Source of the DNA: Boesenbergia rotunda
Lineage: Eukaryota > Streptophyta > Magnoliopsida > Zingiberales > Zingiberaceae
NCBI GenBank assembly: GCA_024364735.1
Contig: JAGFNQ010000729.1
Location: 177,960-241,959 of the forward strand
Direction: 5' to 3'
Length of the DNA stretch: 64,000 nt
The position numbers and the translations under genes are program-made. Shown here in pieces: positions 21,924-32,389 of the stretch. The notes beneath the pieces were generated by a model. It was given only the letters and a program-made list of their open reading frames with translations, had not been told where the DNA came from and ran no database searches. Numbering within the stretch: position 1 is the first letter of the stretch; the number at the start of each line of letters is the position of its first letter.

Positions 21924-23762
21924 GTTAGGTTGTATACTAAAAGCCTAGCTTTTGTATGGACATTTATATTTTGGAATGAGAATCACATGATCATTGTTTG
22001 CATTTTATATTTATTATATGTATGCATATTGTCTAATACTTTACATTATAGATAACATGGTGTGTAGTGTCATACAGAAGATCATGTTATCAGTCCATTG
22101 TAGAGTATAAGTAGAGGCTCACAACCTAGATGATTTTAGACAAACCATTGGCATGGTTGTAGTTTAATTTGGTATTGGTTTAACTTGACCATAGAATTAC
22201 ACTACTACACTTTGTGTGTATTGAGCAGGACTGATATAGAGGTGATTCAATTTATACTAACTATATAATTGAATCAGACCTCAGATATTATGGTGTACAT
22301 GCTCTTAATCCCGATATAATAATGGGCACATGTACTTAATATTTATTTCATTGATTTACCAATGGGAGAGATTTATTTATTAAATTGATAGGCCCGGTAA
22401 ATTGAGAAATTAAATTATTTACATGGTGTATCATTGATTATAGAAGGAAACTGTGTCCTGGTGAGTCAAGATGATGATGTCCCCTTGAGGAGCTCATAAA
22501 GCTCATCATGTAAATCCTGCAAGTGGACTTGGTCCGACATGATGATAAGGTTGAGTGGTACTACTCATAGAGTTAGATATTAATTAATTAAATTATCAGT
22601 AATTTAATTAATTAATGGATATTCGATATCTTAAACACAGGGAGAATTTGTACACTTAATAGGTGGAGCTCATATTTATTTATGGTGGTTGGTGAGGTAG
22701 TTCAATGATGATCCTTTAGTGGATTGGATCATCATTAATGGATCGGGCTTTGATCCATTAGGTGGCCAAGACCCAACTCCTCCTCATGGTCCCTATTGTA
22801 GCCTATATTCACTTCCTTTCTTTGGTGTGGGGCTTCAATAGGTCTAGGAGGAACACCATGGTGTTCGGCGATGAGTAGAAGTGAGAAAGGAAGGGTTGTC
22901 GGTGGCAACCACTTGGTGGTTTGCGGCGCCGTTTGTGAAGGAGAGAAGAGACTATCTCTTCTTCTTCTTCTTCTCTATTTCTCCCTCCTTCTTCTTCACT
23001 TCTTCCTCCTTGATGTGTGTAGGCTAGGAGCAAGGAGAAGAGGTGGTCGGCGGCGCCATCCAAGGTCTTGGAGGTGGCCGGTGGCAGTGAAAGAGAAGGA
23101 GGAATTGTTGTGGTTGTGTTTTGGTGAAGAAGAGAACCTTTCTCTTCTTCTTCTACTTCTTCTTCATTCTCCCTTTTCTTCTTGGTGGCTGGAGCAAGCT
23201 AGGAGGAAGGAAGCACTTCCTTTGGCCGACGGTGACAAGAGAAGGAACCCTTGGTGGCCGACGATCACTAGAAAAGGAAGCACTACCTCCTTTTGGTCGA
23301 CAACATCAAGAAGGTGATTAGGGGTTTCGGCGCAAGCTTGGAGGAAGAAGTTAGTGGCTTTGGTGACTCTATTTCTTGGAAGCTCGTCACCCACACGATG
23401 TCCAAGAAGAAGTTAGGTCATACAATAGAAGATCGCGAGGTAAACAAGAGGTATACTTCTTGTTTTGGTTCCTTTACATCTTGTATTATCATATGTTAAT
23501 TAATTGTGTTAATTAATTATCAGGGACCCCGATGATAAACACAAAAACTGGTGATCCATTCATCGTCTATTCCGCGTCTAATCGATTAGACGAGTTTGAT
23601 TGCTAGAACAACAAGTTTGTTCAAGCGGTCGCTTGAATCGATTAGTACGATGATGAGTCGGTTGCTTGGGTAATTGTTCTCTATCTGGATTTGTTTCAAT
23701 TAAAGAAATTTTAATCCAGGGACATGGAGAGGATTCCCATGCGAACAACCATCGACTCGACA
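21924..23762 (+). repeat. 5' LTR of copia element A (about 1.84 kb)
   Basis: It is the second LTR copy of the tandem and ends CTCGACA just before a PBS. Its length matches the LTRs of B (1814 bp) and D (1844 bp). It contains the family hairpin at 22051-22091 and a purine/pyrimidine-rich leader with spurious ORFs. Confidence 0.85.
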
Positions 23763-23764
23763 AT

Positions 23765-23776
23765 TGGTATCAGAGC
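23765..23776 (+). promoter_or_regulatory. PBS of copia element A (initiator tRNA-Met)
   Basis: TGGTATCAGAGC, complementary to the 3' end of initiator tRNA-Met as in most plant copia elements, lies three bases after the LTR end. Confidence 0.9.
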
Positions 23777-23929
23777 CAATGGTTTTTGGTTTTGTGTGTT
23801 TTAGATTCGGTTACTTTTATGCATTTTATCATGTATAATTGCCGGATAATGGTAGGATGCGCGTAGGCTAACTCTTTGGTTGCAAGCATAAGATCTGACT
23901 ATTATGGCTTATTGTTGATTGTATGTGAT
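23777..23929 (+). other. Leader of element A, truncated
   Basis: It is similar to the leader of D after 46219 (GTGCGTAGGCTAACT, TTGCAAGCA). It stops at about 23929 where minus-strand RT of element B begins, so everything after it in A has been lost. Confidence 0.7.
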
Positions 23930-24777
23930 TGGGATAAGCACAACATCCTTTTCTGGTGATCCCTTATGACCTTGATCCCAAGGATGTGTCCTGCTTCTCC
24001 CAAGTCCTTCATATCAAACTGTTTTGACAACCATACCCTTACGTCTGATAACATTTTGGCATTGTTGCCAATTAACAAAATGTTATCTACATAAAGTACA
24101 AGAAACACCACTATGTTTCCGTCACATCTCTAATATACACATGATTCATCCGGGCTTTGAATAAATTTGTATGACTGGATTACCTCATCAAGGCGGATGT
24201 TCCAAAATCGTGAAGCTTGCTTCGATCCATAAATGGATCGATTAAGATTGTATACTAGATGCACTTTGCCCTTTGCAATGAACCCTCCTGGTTGCTTCAT
24301 GTACATGGTCTCCTCAAGACTTCCGTTAAGGAAAGCTGTCTTGACGTCCATCTGTGATACCTCATAATCCATATGAGCGGCAATAGATAAGAGAATCCGG
24401 ATAGACTTAAGCATGGCCTTGAAAGTCTCAACCTTTCCATATGATCCTCTCTTTCTCTTGTAGATCCACTTGGATCCAATGGCTTTTACACCATTGGGTA
24501 GTTCTACTAGCTCTCAGACATATTAGAATCCATAGATTCTATCTCAGAGTTCATTGCCCTTTGCCAAGAATCTGCATCCTTATCTTGGAAGGCCTTGTCA
24601 TAGGTCCAGAGATCCGGTTCATGTTTACATGGGACCAAGTTCGACGACTCTCCCAGAAACATGAACCTCTTGGGTTGTCTAACAACCCTCCCACTGCGAT
24701 GAGGTACTACCTGTGTATCTTCTGTGACACGCGGTGCAGTGACTTGTGGTGTGTCCTCTTGTATAGTTGGTACCAAG
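23930..24777 (-). pseudogene. pol: Element B reverse transcriptase fragment
   Basis: On the minus strand the linker (RSGRVVRQPKRFMFLGESS) leads into RT (KAIGSKWIYKRKRG, MDVKTAFLNGSLEET, NRSIYGSKQASRFW). It ends shortly after the catalytic box, which reads YVDN where copia RT has YVDD, so the second catalytic Asp is lost. About 25 codons (the RLVAKGYTQKEGIDYEET segment seen in D) are missing between KVETFKA and MLKSIRILLS, and there is a frameshift before WELVEPP. The fragment stops at SQ, at the junction with element A. It cannot encode an active enzyme. Confidence 0.88.
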
Positions 24778-26844
24778 TGTTGGATCGAGAAAAATGATAG
24801 AGGGGGGGTGAATATCGTTAAAAACTTTTCGAACTTAAGAAAGAGCAAATACGCAGCGGAAAGAAAATAGAGTACGCGAACACAAGCCAATTTTTTACTT
24901 GGTTTGGAGTCGCGGTCGGCTCCTACTCCAAGGCTCACGGTCCTTGACATTTACTTTGGGCAATACTATAATCACAATAAAAGATTTACAAGTTAAGTAC
25001 AAGTGTATATCAGGAAATTGAAAATGCTACACTTTTCGTTACCGACACCTGAGGTGGATCAAATTTCGGAGCAGAAGGTCGTCGTTGGCGCTGGGATCTT
25101 GAAGACGGAGTTTGCCGGGCCGTAGCGCTTGAACGAAAAGCTTTGGAGCATTGAGAAACAATTATATTGAAGCCTTGGGGTCGAGCCCCCTTTTATAGTG
25201 CTCCTGGGGGCGCCTGATACGTCGGGGGTGCCTGACACGTGCCTTTACCTGCAAGAACCTCTATTCGCAGCTCGGTCAGCGCTTATCCTGTAACGCCTGT
25301 AAAATCCTCTCAATATTTTTCTTTAAAATATTGATCATGCTTATATGGATTTTTGAGTAATATATGAATATTAGCATGAACCTTAGCATGATTTCTTATA
25401 TAGATTAAAAAGCTAAGTACTAATGGGCCTTACATGGGCTCTTCTAGTACCATGGCTAGTAGTGGACCTTAGGTAGAATTTAACATAAATAGAAATGAGT
25501 TCCAATTAGGAATATTAGCATGACTCTTGGTGGGCTTTTATGTGGGCCTTGTCAAAAACAAGAGTAAATGGGATAAAAAGAAAGTGCATGCACCAAGGAT
25601 TGAACCTTGGACCTAGAGCCTCATCATGCATGTACTAACCAATTCACCTAGCAAGGGAGTGCTATTGGGAAAAGAAAGGAGATTTTAGTTGAGGCTAAAA
25701 GGAGGTGAAGAGGCACCATGCCCCTTCACTTAGTATAAAAGAAGTAGATGAGAAGGGAAGAGACACTTGAGTTACTTTTCTCCTTTTCTTCTTCCACCAA
25801 GGCTCTTCCTCTTCTCTTCTTCCTCCTCCTTGCTCCTTCTTGCCGAGACCCACAAAGGAAGTTTTCCCCTTTGAAAACTTCACAAGATGACTCCCTCTTG
25901 AAGATCTAAGTTTTCTACAAGGCTACAAGGGCAAGGGGTATTCTAAGATTAAGAAGGTTTTCTTTTGTTTCTCTATTCAAGGTTGATAACCAAGATAAAG
26001 AGATGTAAGACTCCCTCACCTGTGGTATAATAGTTTGTATGTTGTCTGTCATGATTTAAGTTTTGTTTGGGATATATGTTGAGAAAACTATGGATTTAGG
26101 GTCCCTATAGGTTTCGGCCAAGCACAAAATTAGGGTTTGGGATGATGTTAATACCTCACTTATGCTCCCTAATGCTTTCTCATGATAAATAAAGGATGAA
26201 TTGTGAGTTGTGGAATTTTTGTAGCACCCTAAGACCCCTACAAGTTTCGGCCAAGACCCAAACTCAAGCTAGGAATTAGGGTTAACTCCAATCATGAGTT
26301 CTAATGGCTTCCTATGGCATTGTATGTATTGTATTGGATGGTAATTGTGAATTTTATGAATTTTCCATCGACTTAAGACCCCTACAAGTTTCGGCCAAGA
26401 CCAAATGTTAGGGCTAGGAGTTAGGGTTAGCCCAATCATGTGTTCTAATGGCTTCCTATGGCATTGTATGTATTGTATTGGATGTTAATTGTGAATTATA
26501 TGAATTTTCCATGGAATTAAACCTCTCTAGGGTTTTGGCCAAGCTCTAATTTTAGGGTTTGGGTTAGTCTAAGGTTTCAAGTATACTTGTTTATGGTTTA
26601 TTATGATGTATATATATGTTCAAGCATGTTGTATGAATTTTATGTTACCTAAAACCCTAACTTTATTTGCTACGCATCATGACCTGGTATGCTTATGTTA
26701 TGTGCCATGTTTTAGTAGGTTTTATTCATGAATGTTTTAAGCCATATACCATGAACACATGTGTTGTGAAGTAGGCCTCATGTTTATGTAGAATTATGCA
26801 TGTATTATGTTAAGTGCCTTGAACATATGTATTATGATAAATAT

Positions 26845-29174
26845 TGTCGATGCAGTCTGGCCCGATTATTGTTTTGGTGTTGACAATGATTTAAGTTTAG
26901 TTGAATGGATTTGGATTAAGTCTAGGTGGATCGGGAGATCGCACGCTGGCATGTGAAAATGTCCTAGCTTGGAGGGCTTGGTGATTGAAATCCCGGTGAG
27001 TGAAGTCGGGTCCTGGTGAGTGAAGCCAGGTGGTGGAAATCTCGGTGAGTGAAGCCGGGTCCTGGTGAGTGAAGCCATGTGGTGGAAATCCCGGTGAGTG
27101 AAGCCGGGTCCTGGTGAGTGAAGCCAGGTGGTGGAAATCCCGGTGAGTGAAGCCGGGTCATGGTGAGTAAAGCCAGGTGTTGGAAATCCCGGTGAGTGAA
27201 GCCGGGTCTTGGTGAGTGAAGCCAGGTGTGGAAAAGTCCTAACTCGGAAGGTTGGATGAAATGTCCTAGCTTGGAGGGCTAGGTGAAAAGTCCTAACTTG
27301 GAGGGTTAGGTGAAAAGTCCCAACTGGAGGGTTAGGTGAAAATGTCCTGGCTTGGAGGGTCAGGTCCTAGCTTAGAGGGCTAGGTTTGGAAAAGTCCTAA
27401 TCCGGAAGAGTTGGGTGAAAAGTCCTAGCTTGGAGGGCTAGGTGAAAAGTCCTAACTTGGAGGGTTAGGTGCAAATTCCCAACTTGGAGAGTTAGGTCAA
27501 AAATCCTTAGCTTAGAGGGCTAAGGTGGATGAAACCCTAGCTTGGAGGGCTAGGTTGGAGCCCCTGGATCGGTCTGGTGACCGATCAGGGAGATGGCACG
27601 GTGCTCCTTCGTGGATCGGTCTGGTGACCGATCCAGCGATGACTGATCGGTCTGGTGACCGATCAGGGAGTATGCGTTTCACCCACTACTTGGCTCTTGA
27701 TCGGTCTGGTGACCGATCAGGGAGCAAACAGTGAGGTTGAGTTCCCTTGCTGATCTGCTCCTGATCGGTCTGGTGACCGATCAGGATCACTATGCAGATG
27801 GTTCTGGAGAACGATCCAGTGTCATAGGTTCCTCTCTATGATCGATCAGGACGGAGCCTGATCGGTCTGGTGACCGATCAGGATGTTTCCTGATCGGTCC
27901 GGTGATCGATCAGGAGGTCTGGACTGCGAAGCTCAGAAATCGCCCGATAAAGGGGTGGATCGGTCGGGTGATCGATCCACAACCTGGGATCGGTCTGGTG
28001 ATCAATCCAGGAGAGTCCCAAAGAAATCGCGATTTCTAATCGAGCGTTGGGGACCAATCAGGACAAAGCCTGATCGGTCTGGACCCAGCCTGATCGGTCT
28101 GGTGACCGATCAGGAGGTTCTCCGATCGGTCCGGTGACCGATCACCTTAATTCAAATTGCACTGTCAGATGCTCTGATCGTGCCTGACCGTATCTGATTC
28201 TTTGCTGCTTACCTCTGATATTTGATTTACTGTGTGATATGCTGCTCTAACACTCTGATTAAGCTGCAGGTGACAGGGGAGGATTCAAACACTCAAGGAG
28301 ATGTCAATGGAGGCTTTCCTTGGAGCAGGTTTGTCCGTTTTCAATCTCAGGTTGCAACGGCCGGAGCTACAGACTGGAGCGGCTGACTGGAGCTTGGCTG
28401 AGGGGAGCTCAGGAAGTCCAGGAAGGGCTCAGTGGTAGCTGGCGTTGGCAGGGAAGCAGCTGTAGGCTGTAGGAGATGCTGTCACCTGGTGCTGAGTGGA
28501 GAAATAAAAGGGCGGAAGAAGGCTTCGATGAAGCAGAGTTCTAGAGTTCGTGAACTAAGTTCTTGCCGTGCCTTGTGTTCTCCACAACTTGCTTGCTGTG
28601 TTCCTGAAGTTGTCATCACCTTGAGCAAGCGATTGCATTCTTGAAGCAACCATCCATTACTTGAGCGCTTGAAGGAGAGAACAAGAGGCTTGGAGTCCGA
28701 CAGCGGGAAGACACGAGGAAGGGTTTCTTGCGTGAGATCGCCGCTGGGTGGAGCTCAGGAAAGCATGCTGTGTTCTTGTCTTTGTTGAGTGCTTGAGTAA
28801 GATCTTTCTTGTTGTTTCATTGAGCTTAAACATTTATCTGTGATTGAAACGCTGTGGAGAGGTTTCTCCACCGAGATGGAGGTTGTCTTCTATCCGATGC
28901 TAACCGGGGCTTGATCTGTCGACGATCAAGGGATTGCCCACCTTAAGGGCACACCAAGGAGTAGGGGCAAGTTATCCCCAAACCTTGTAAACACTCCTTG
29001 TTAGTGATCTTGCTAGTTGTAGTTGTTTCCCTTCATTTTCTATTTCTGCATTTTCTGTTTTCATACTTCCGCTGTGCTACTAACAAAGTGAAGTGCAGAA
29101 ATTGGATTTGGGTCTAAGTGAAAGTGATTGGCTATATTCACCCCCCCCCCTCTCTAGCCATCCGGTTTCCAACA
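26845..29174 (+). repeat. 5' LTR of the gag-only element, with inverted-repeat arrays
   Basis: It starts TGTCGATGCAG (consensus TGTTG) and ends TTTCCAACA. Three arrays fill its first half: CCxGGTGAGTGAAGCCxGG units (26985-27240), CCTAGCTTGGAGGGCTAGG-type units (27240-27560) and GATCGGTCTGGTGACCGATC-type palindromes (27565-28145). ORFs across the last array (repeating Asp-Arg-Ser-Gly) are by-products of the repeat. Confidence 0.93.
27565..28145 (+). repeat. Array of GATCGGTC..GACCGATC palindromes
   Basis: At least ten copies of a near-perfect palindrome built on GATCGGTCTGGTGACCGATC occur at irregular spacing. Variants keep the arms paired, for example GATCGTTC..GAACGATC in the 3' LTR at 33222-33241. 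The array is duplicated in the 3' LTR (32990-33570), and copies also occur internally (31340-31470). Confidence 0.95.
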
Positions 29175-29176
29175 AG

Positions 29177-29188
29177 TGGTATCAGAGC
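29177..29188 (+). promoter_or_regulatory. PBS of the gag-only element
   Basis: TGGTATCAGAGC (initiator tRNA-Met type) starts three bases after the LTR end. Confidence 0.92.
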
Positions 29189-29250
29189 TTGGGGCTCTGT
29201 TCACTGCTTAACATCCGAGAGCTTACAGCAAGATCGCTGGAAGAGAAGGA

Positions 29251-29850
29251 TTGAGCACAAACCGACCTCCATTCCTCGACGGCACTGATTTTTCATATTG
29301 GAAGTCAAGAATGGAGTTTTACTTGAAGACAAACATGAGCTTGTGGTTCGCTGTCAAGGAGGGTTTCTCTCCTCCAAAGAATATTGAGGGAAAAGATCTA
29401 GTTTTCTCCATGTGGTCATCTGAGCAAATCCGGAAGGGGGAAGCAAATGCCAAAGCAGTGGTCACCTTACAATGTGGGATGACTAAAGAGCAATTCATCA
29501 AGATTGGTCCCTTCACCTCTGCCAGAGACCTTTGGAACAAAGTCATTGAGCTCCATGAAGGAGCTCAAGACACCCGGACTGCCAAGAAGGACCTCCTTCT
29601 CAGCCAACTCCAGAACTTGACAATGGGAGAAAATGAAACTGTAAGTATGCTTCATTGTCGTTTCAAAGAAGTATTGAATGGTTTCCACTCCATTGATGAA
29701 AAGGTAGAAAACCGAGACCTAGTGAGGTATGTCCTTAAATCATTTCCTAGGAATGCCTTGTGGTCATCCATGGTGGATGCCTACAAGGTGTCTAAGGATC
29801 TTTCAATTATCAAGTTAGAAGATCTATTTTGTGAAATGGAACTACATTAG
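29251..29850 (+). pseudogene. gag: Copia-type Gag (UBN2/DUF4219-like) of the gag-only element
   Basis: About 199 residues form the copia Gag capsid-like domain. It begins with PPFLDGTDFSYWKSRMEFYL and continues through a Trp/Leu-rich helical core (SARDLWNKVIELHEGAQDTR, LLLSQLQNLTMGENETVSML, LVRYVLKSFP). It would package RNA into particles made with a partner element's enzymes. The initiator is damaged: the frame opens at a TTG (29251), and the upstream bases GGATTGAGC suggest one base was inserted into GGATGAGC. The frame closes with TAG at 29848, and the rest of the protein continues in another frame from about 29900. No CCHC knuckle is seen. Confidence 0.85.
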
Positions 29851-29903
29851 ATCTCTAACCAATGTCCCAAAGAGAAAGGTATTGCTTTAGTGGCAGGTGA
29901 AAA

Positions 29904-30508
29904 ATGATGAAAATGGAGGAGAGGACTCACTGTCATGTGGCTCTAGTGGCCTTAGAAGACTCAAAGGAGGAAAGTGATAACGAATCAAGCTCCTCAACCA
30001 CGCCTTCATCATCTTCGGATGATGAAGAGGTAATCTCTCCAGAATTAGATAAATGCTATAGGACGATAGCATGCTTAACCAAATTGTTAAAGAAATCAAA
30101 GAATAAGGTTAAGTCATTGAAATTGGAAGTAGAACATTTAAAAACCTCTAAGGATGAGGTAATTGATGACTTTCATGTTAAGACCCTTGAGAATGACAAT
30201 AAGGACTTAAAGAGCAAAGTTGAAAATCTCAAGAATGTTCTTGAGAAATTCTCATCTAGCTCCAAAACCTTAACATGATACTCAATTCCCAAAGGTCGGT
30301 TTACAATAAGGCTGGTATGGGTTACCGACCTAAGGAACCAACCTTTGTATCATTAATGTCAAGAATCCAATTTAGATCATCAAATGATTCTAGGGTTCAA
30401 AAGGCTAAAAAGAAAATAACTAAGGCATGGGTGCCAAAGTCCTTCATTATAGATGCCTTAGGTCCCAAAATTTGGGTACCTAAAACTTCCATATTTCGAA
30501 TTGTATAA
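29904..30508 (+). pseudogene. C-terminal coiled-coil and tail of the same Gag, frameshifted
   Basis: The first frame (29904-30278) has a Ser/Glu/Asp-rich stretch followed by a Lys/Leu/Glu-rich coiled coil (LTKLLKKSKNKVKSLKLEVE, DLKSKVENLKNVLEKF). It stops at SSKTLT. The second frame (30275-30508) opens ILNSQRSVYNKAGMGYRPK and carries KAWVPKSFIIDALGPKIWVP, a tail familiar from gag-only copia-like plant elements. The two overlap by one codon, implying a single-base shift in a once continuous gene. Confidence 0.75.
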
Positions 30509-32375
30509 GCATTATTTGAGGGGGAGCATCTATCAACATGGGAGGTTGATATTTGGTGCTCCAAACCCATGACCAAGGAAAAAATATTCACATGAATGGT
30601 ATTAGGTTGACACATAACTAACTCTCGTGCCATGGATTGTTTAGGATAATTAGGTTTATTGTTGCAATTTATGTTTTCCTACAATTCATGGTTTATGATA
30701 TGCCTTATGTCAAGCCTAAGGAGCCCATTTTCTTGTATATGTTATACAACATGAATGCATGCTAAAGAACAAGGATTAACACATAGTTTGTACTAATAAG
30801 GCATCACCAAACAAAGAACATGAGCTTAAGGTTTTGCTTAAGATATTTTGTTTGGTGAACATGATCAAGTATACCATGATTTACTGTATGTGTTAGTGGA
30901 TTGCATGCAAATTTTTGAGGAATATATAATTTGTGATGATCATCATAAAACCTCACAAGGCAACATCAATGCATGCTTTTAAATGTTTTTTAAAAAACTG
31001 GTTAAATGAGATAAAAGCATGTCGGACAAAATACAACCTTATGAATTGTATTGATACAATCATGTGTTAGAAAGCTTGATCATGTTTTGATACTAATTTG
31101 ATACAAGCATGTTTTGAAAATTTGATCATATTTTTGTTTGTATCATGAAATCTGATCATGTTTTGGAAATTTGATATTAGTATCATATTTTGATAATTGG
31201 TTGAAGAAATGTATTTTGATTAAGGGACCCCTTAGGACCAAATTGATTAAAACTATTTGAATTAAGGTTTGGGAGTGGGTAAGAGGTGAAACAAAATTAT
31301 TTCTGAAACTGATCACTTTCAGAAAACATTCTGTGTCAGACCTGATCGGTCCACCGACCGATCAGGACTCACCCTGATCGGTCCACCGACCGATCAGGAC
31401 TCACCCTGATCAGTCTGCTGACCGATCAGGAGTCATACTGATCGGTCCGGTGACCGATCAGATCAACACTGATCAGAGGTATCAGACTACTCCTCACTCC
31501 TATCCTATTTCATCAAGTTGTATCAGATTACCTGATCATATTGATACACTCAAATCTGATACAAACCAAGTCCAATTGAAACATACTTGATCATTCATTG
31601 GTACAAACCTGGTACTAAGTGAGTACAAATTTGTTCAAGTGTTCAAAGAAGGGGTGGGAATTTTTAAGACCCTTGATTCTCAGAAATTTTTCTAAAACAT
31701 CAAGTATTAAAATGCTGATTTGATACAAACCTATGTTGGAATGTTCAAATTCATAAGAAAGGGTTTGTTGAGTCATGACTCTTGTTCCTAATGTCGTGTT
31801 TCAGAAATTTTTCTGAAATGACGAATATCAATAGAGTCTACATCCCTGTTGTGGAATGCCAATTGTTAATGCAGTCTGATCAAGAATGTATCAGAGTTTC
31901 AGGAATTTTTCTGAAATTTAATCGCTCCCCAGACTAACAAGAAATATGTCTGTATCATGTAATCAACGAACCTGATCGGTCACGAAGACCAATCAGGATT
32001 ATATGTCAGATACAGATGCATTCCTTACTTGTCATATGAAACATATACATGTTTGACCTTGATATATTTCTGTATATGTTTTCATGTGCAAGTTCACACT
32101 TATTGCCGTATGTTGCATATACATTGTTGTCATGATACATTTATGGTATATGCCTCTCATATGCAATTCAAAAATTATCCTTTGATTATTTTGGGGGGAG
32201 ACCCTTGATTAAGGGGGAGTTATGTTCAAACTTAATAACTATACCCTTTTCGATGTTTGACAAAGGGGGAGAGAATGACTGATTAAGTTTATGGTTACTA
32301 TAGGGGAAGGATTATGATTCCCTTATGAGGATTGAATTGAGTGATACCTAAACTTAAATCGGGTTGTCAAACAAC
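30509..32375 (+). other. Noncoding internal 3' region of the gag-only element
   Basis: No gene is seen. The stretch is AT-rich, with scattered CCTGATCGGTCCACCGACCG-type palindromes (31340-31470 and near 31975-31996) like those in the LTR. Confidence 0.7.
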
Positions 32376-32389
32376 AAAAAGGGGGAGAT
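32376..32389 (+). promoter_or_regulatory. PPT of the gag-only element
   Basis: AAAAAGGGGGAGAT directly precedes the TGTTGATGCAG LTR start and is identical to the PPT at 16265. Confidence 0.9.

Noticed and set aside
22809..23499. ORFs in the A-type LTR (and 40614-41236, 45284-45898, 55348-55842)
   Set aside because: These lie in the purine/pyrimidine-rich LTR leader and are open on both strands by composition; copies disagree in frame.
27525..28137. ORFs encoding repeated Asp-Arg-Ser-Gly (and copies at 33308-33562)
   Set aside because: The protein period is simply the GATCGGTC palindrome array translated; there is no start context or homology, and it lies in an LTR.
27565..28145. CRISPR-like array (short palindromic repeats with unique-looking spacers)
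   Set aside because: It is in both LTRs of a eukaryotic retroelement with PBS, gag and PPT; spacing is irregular, and there is no leader or cas gene.
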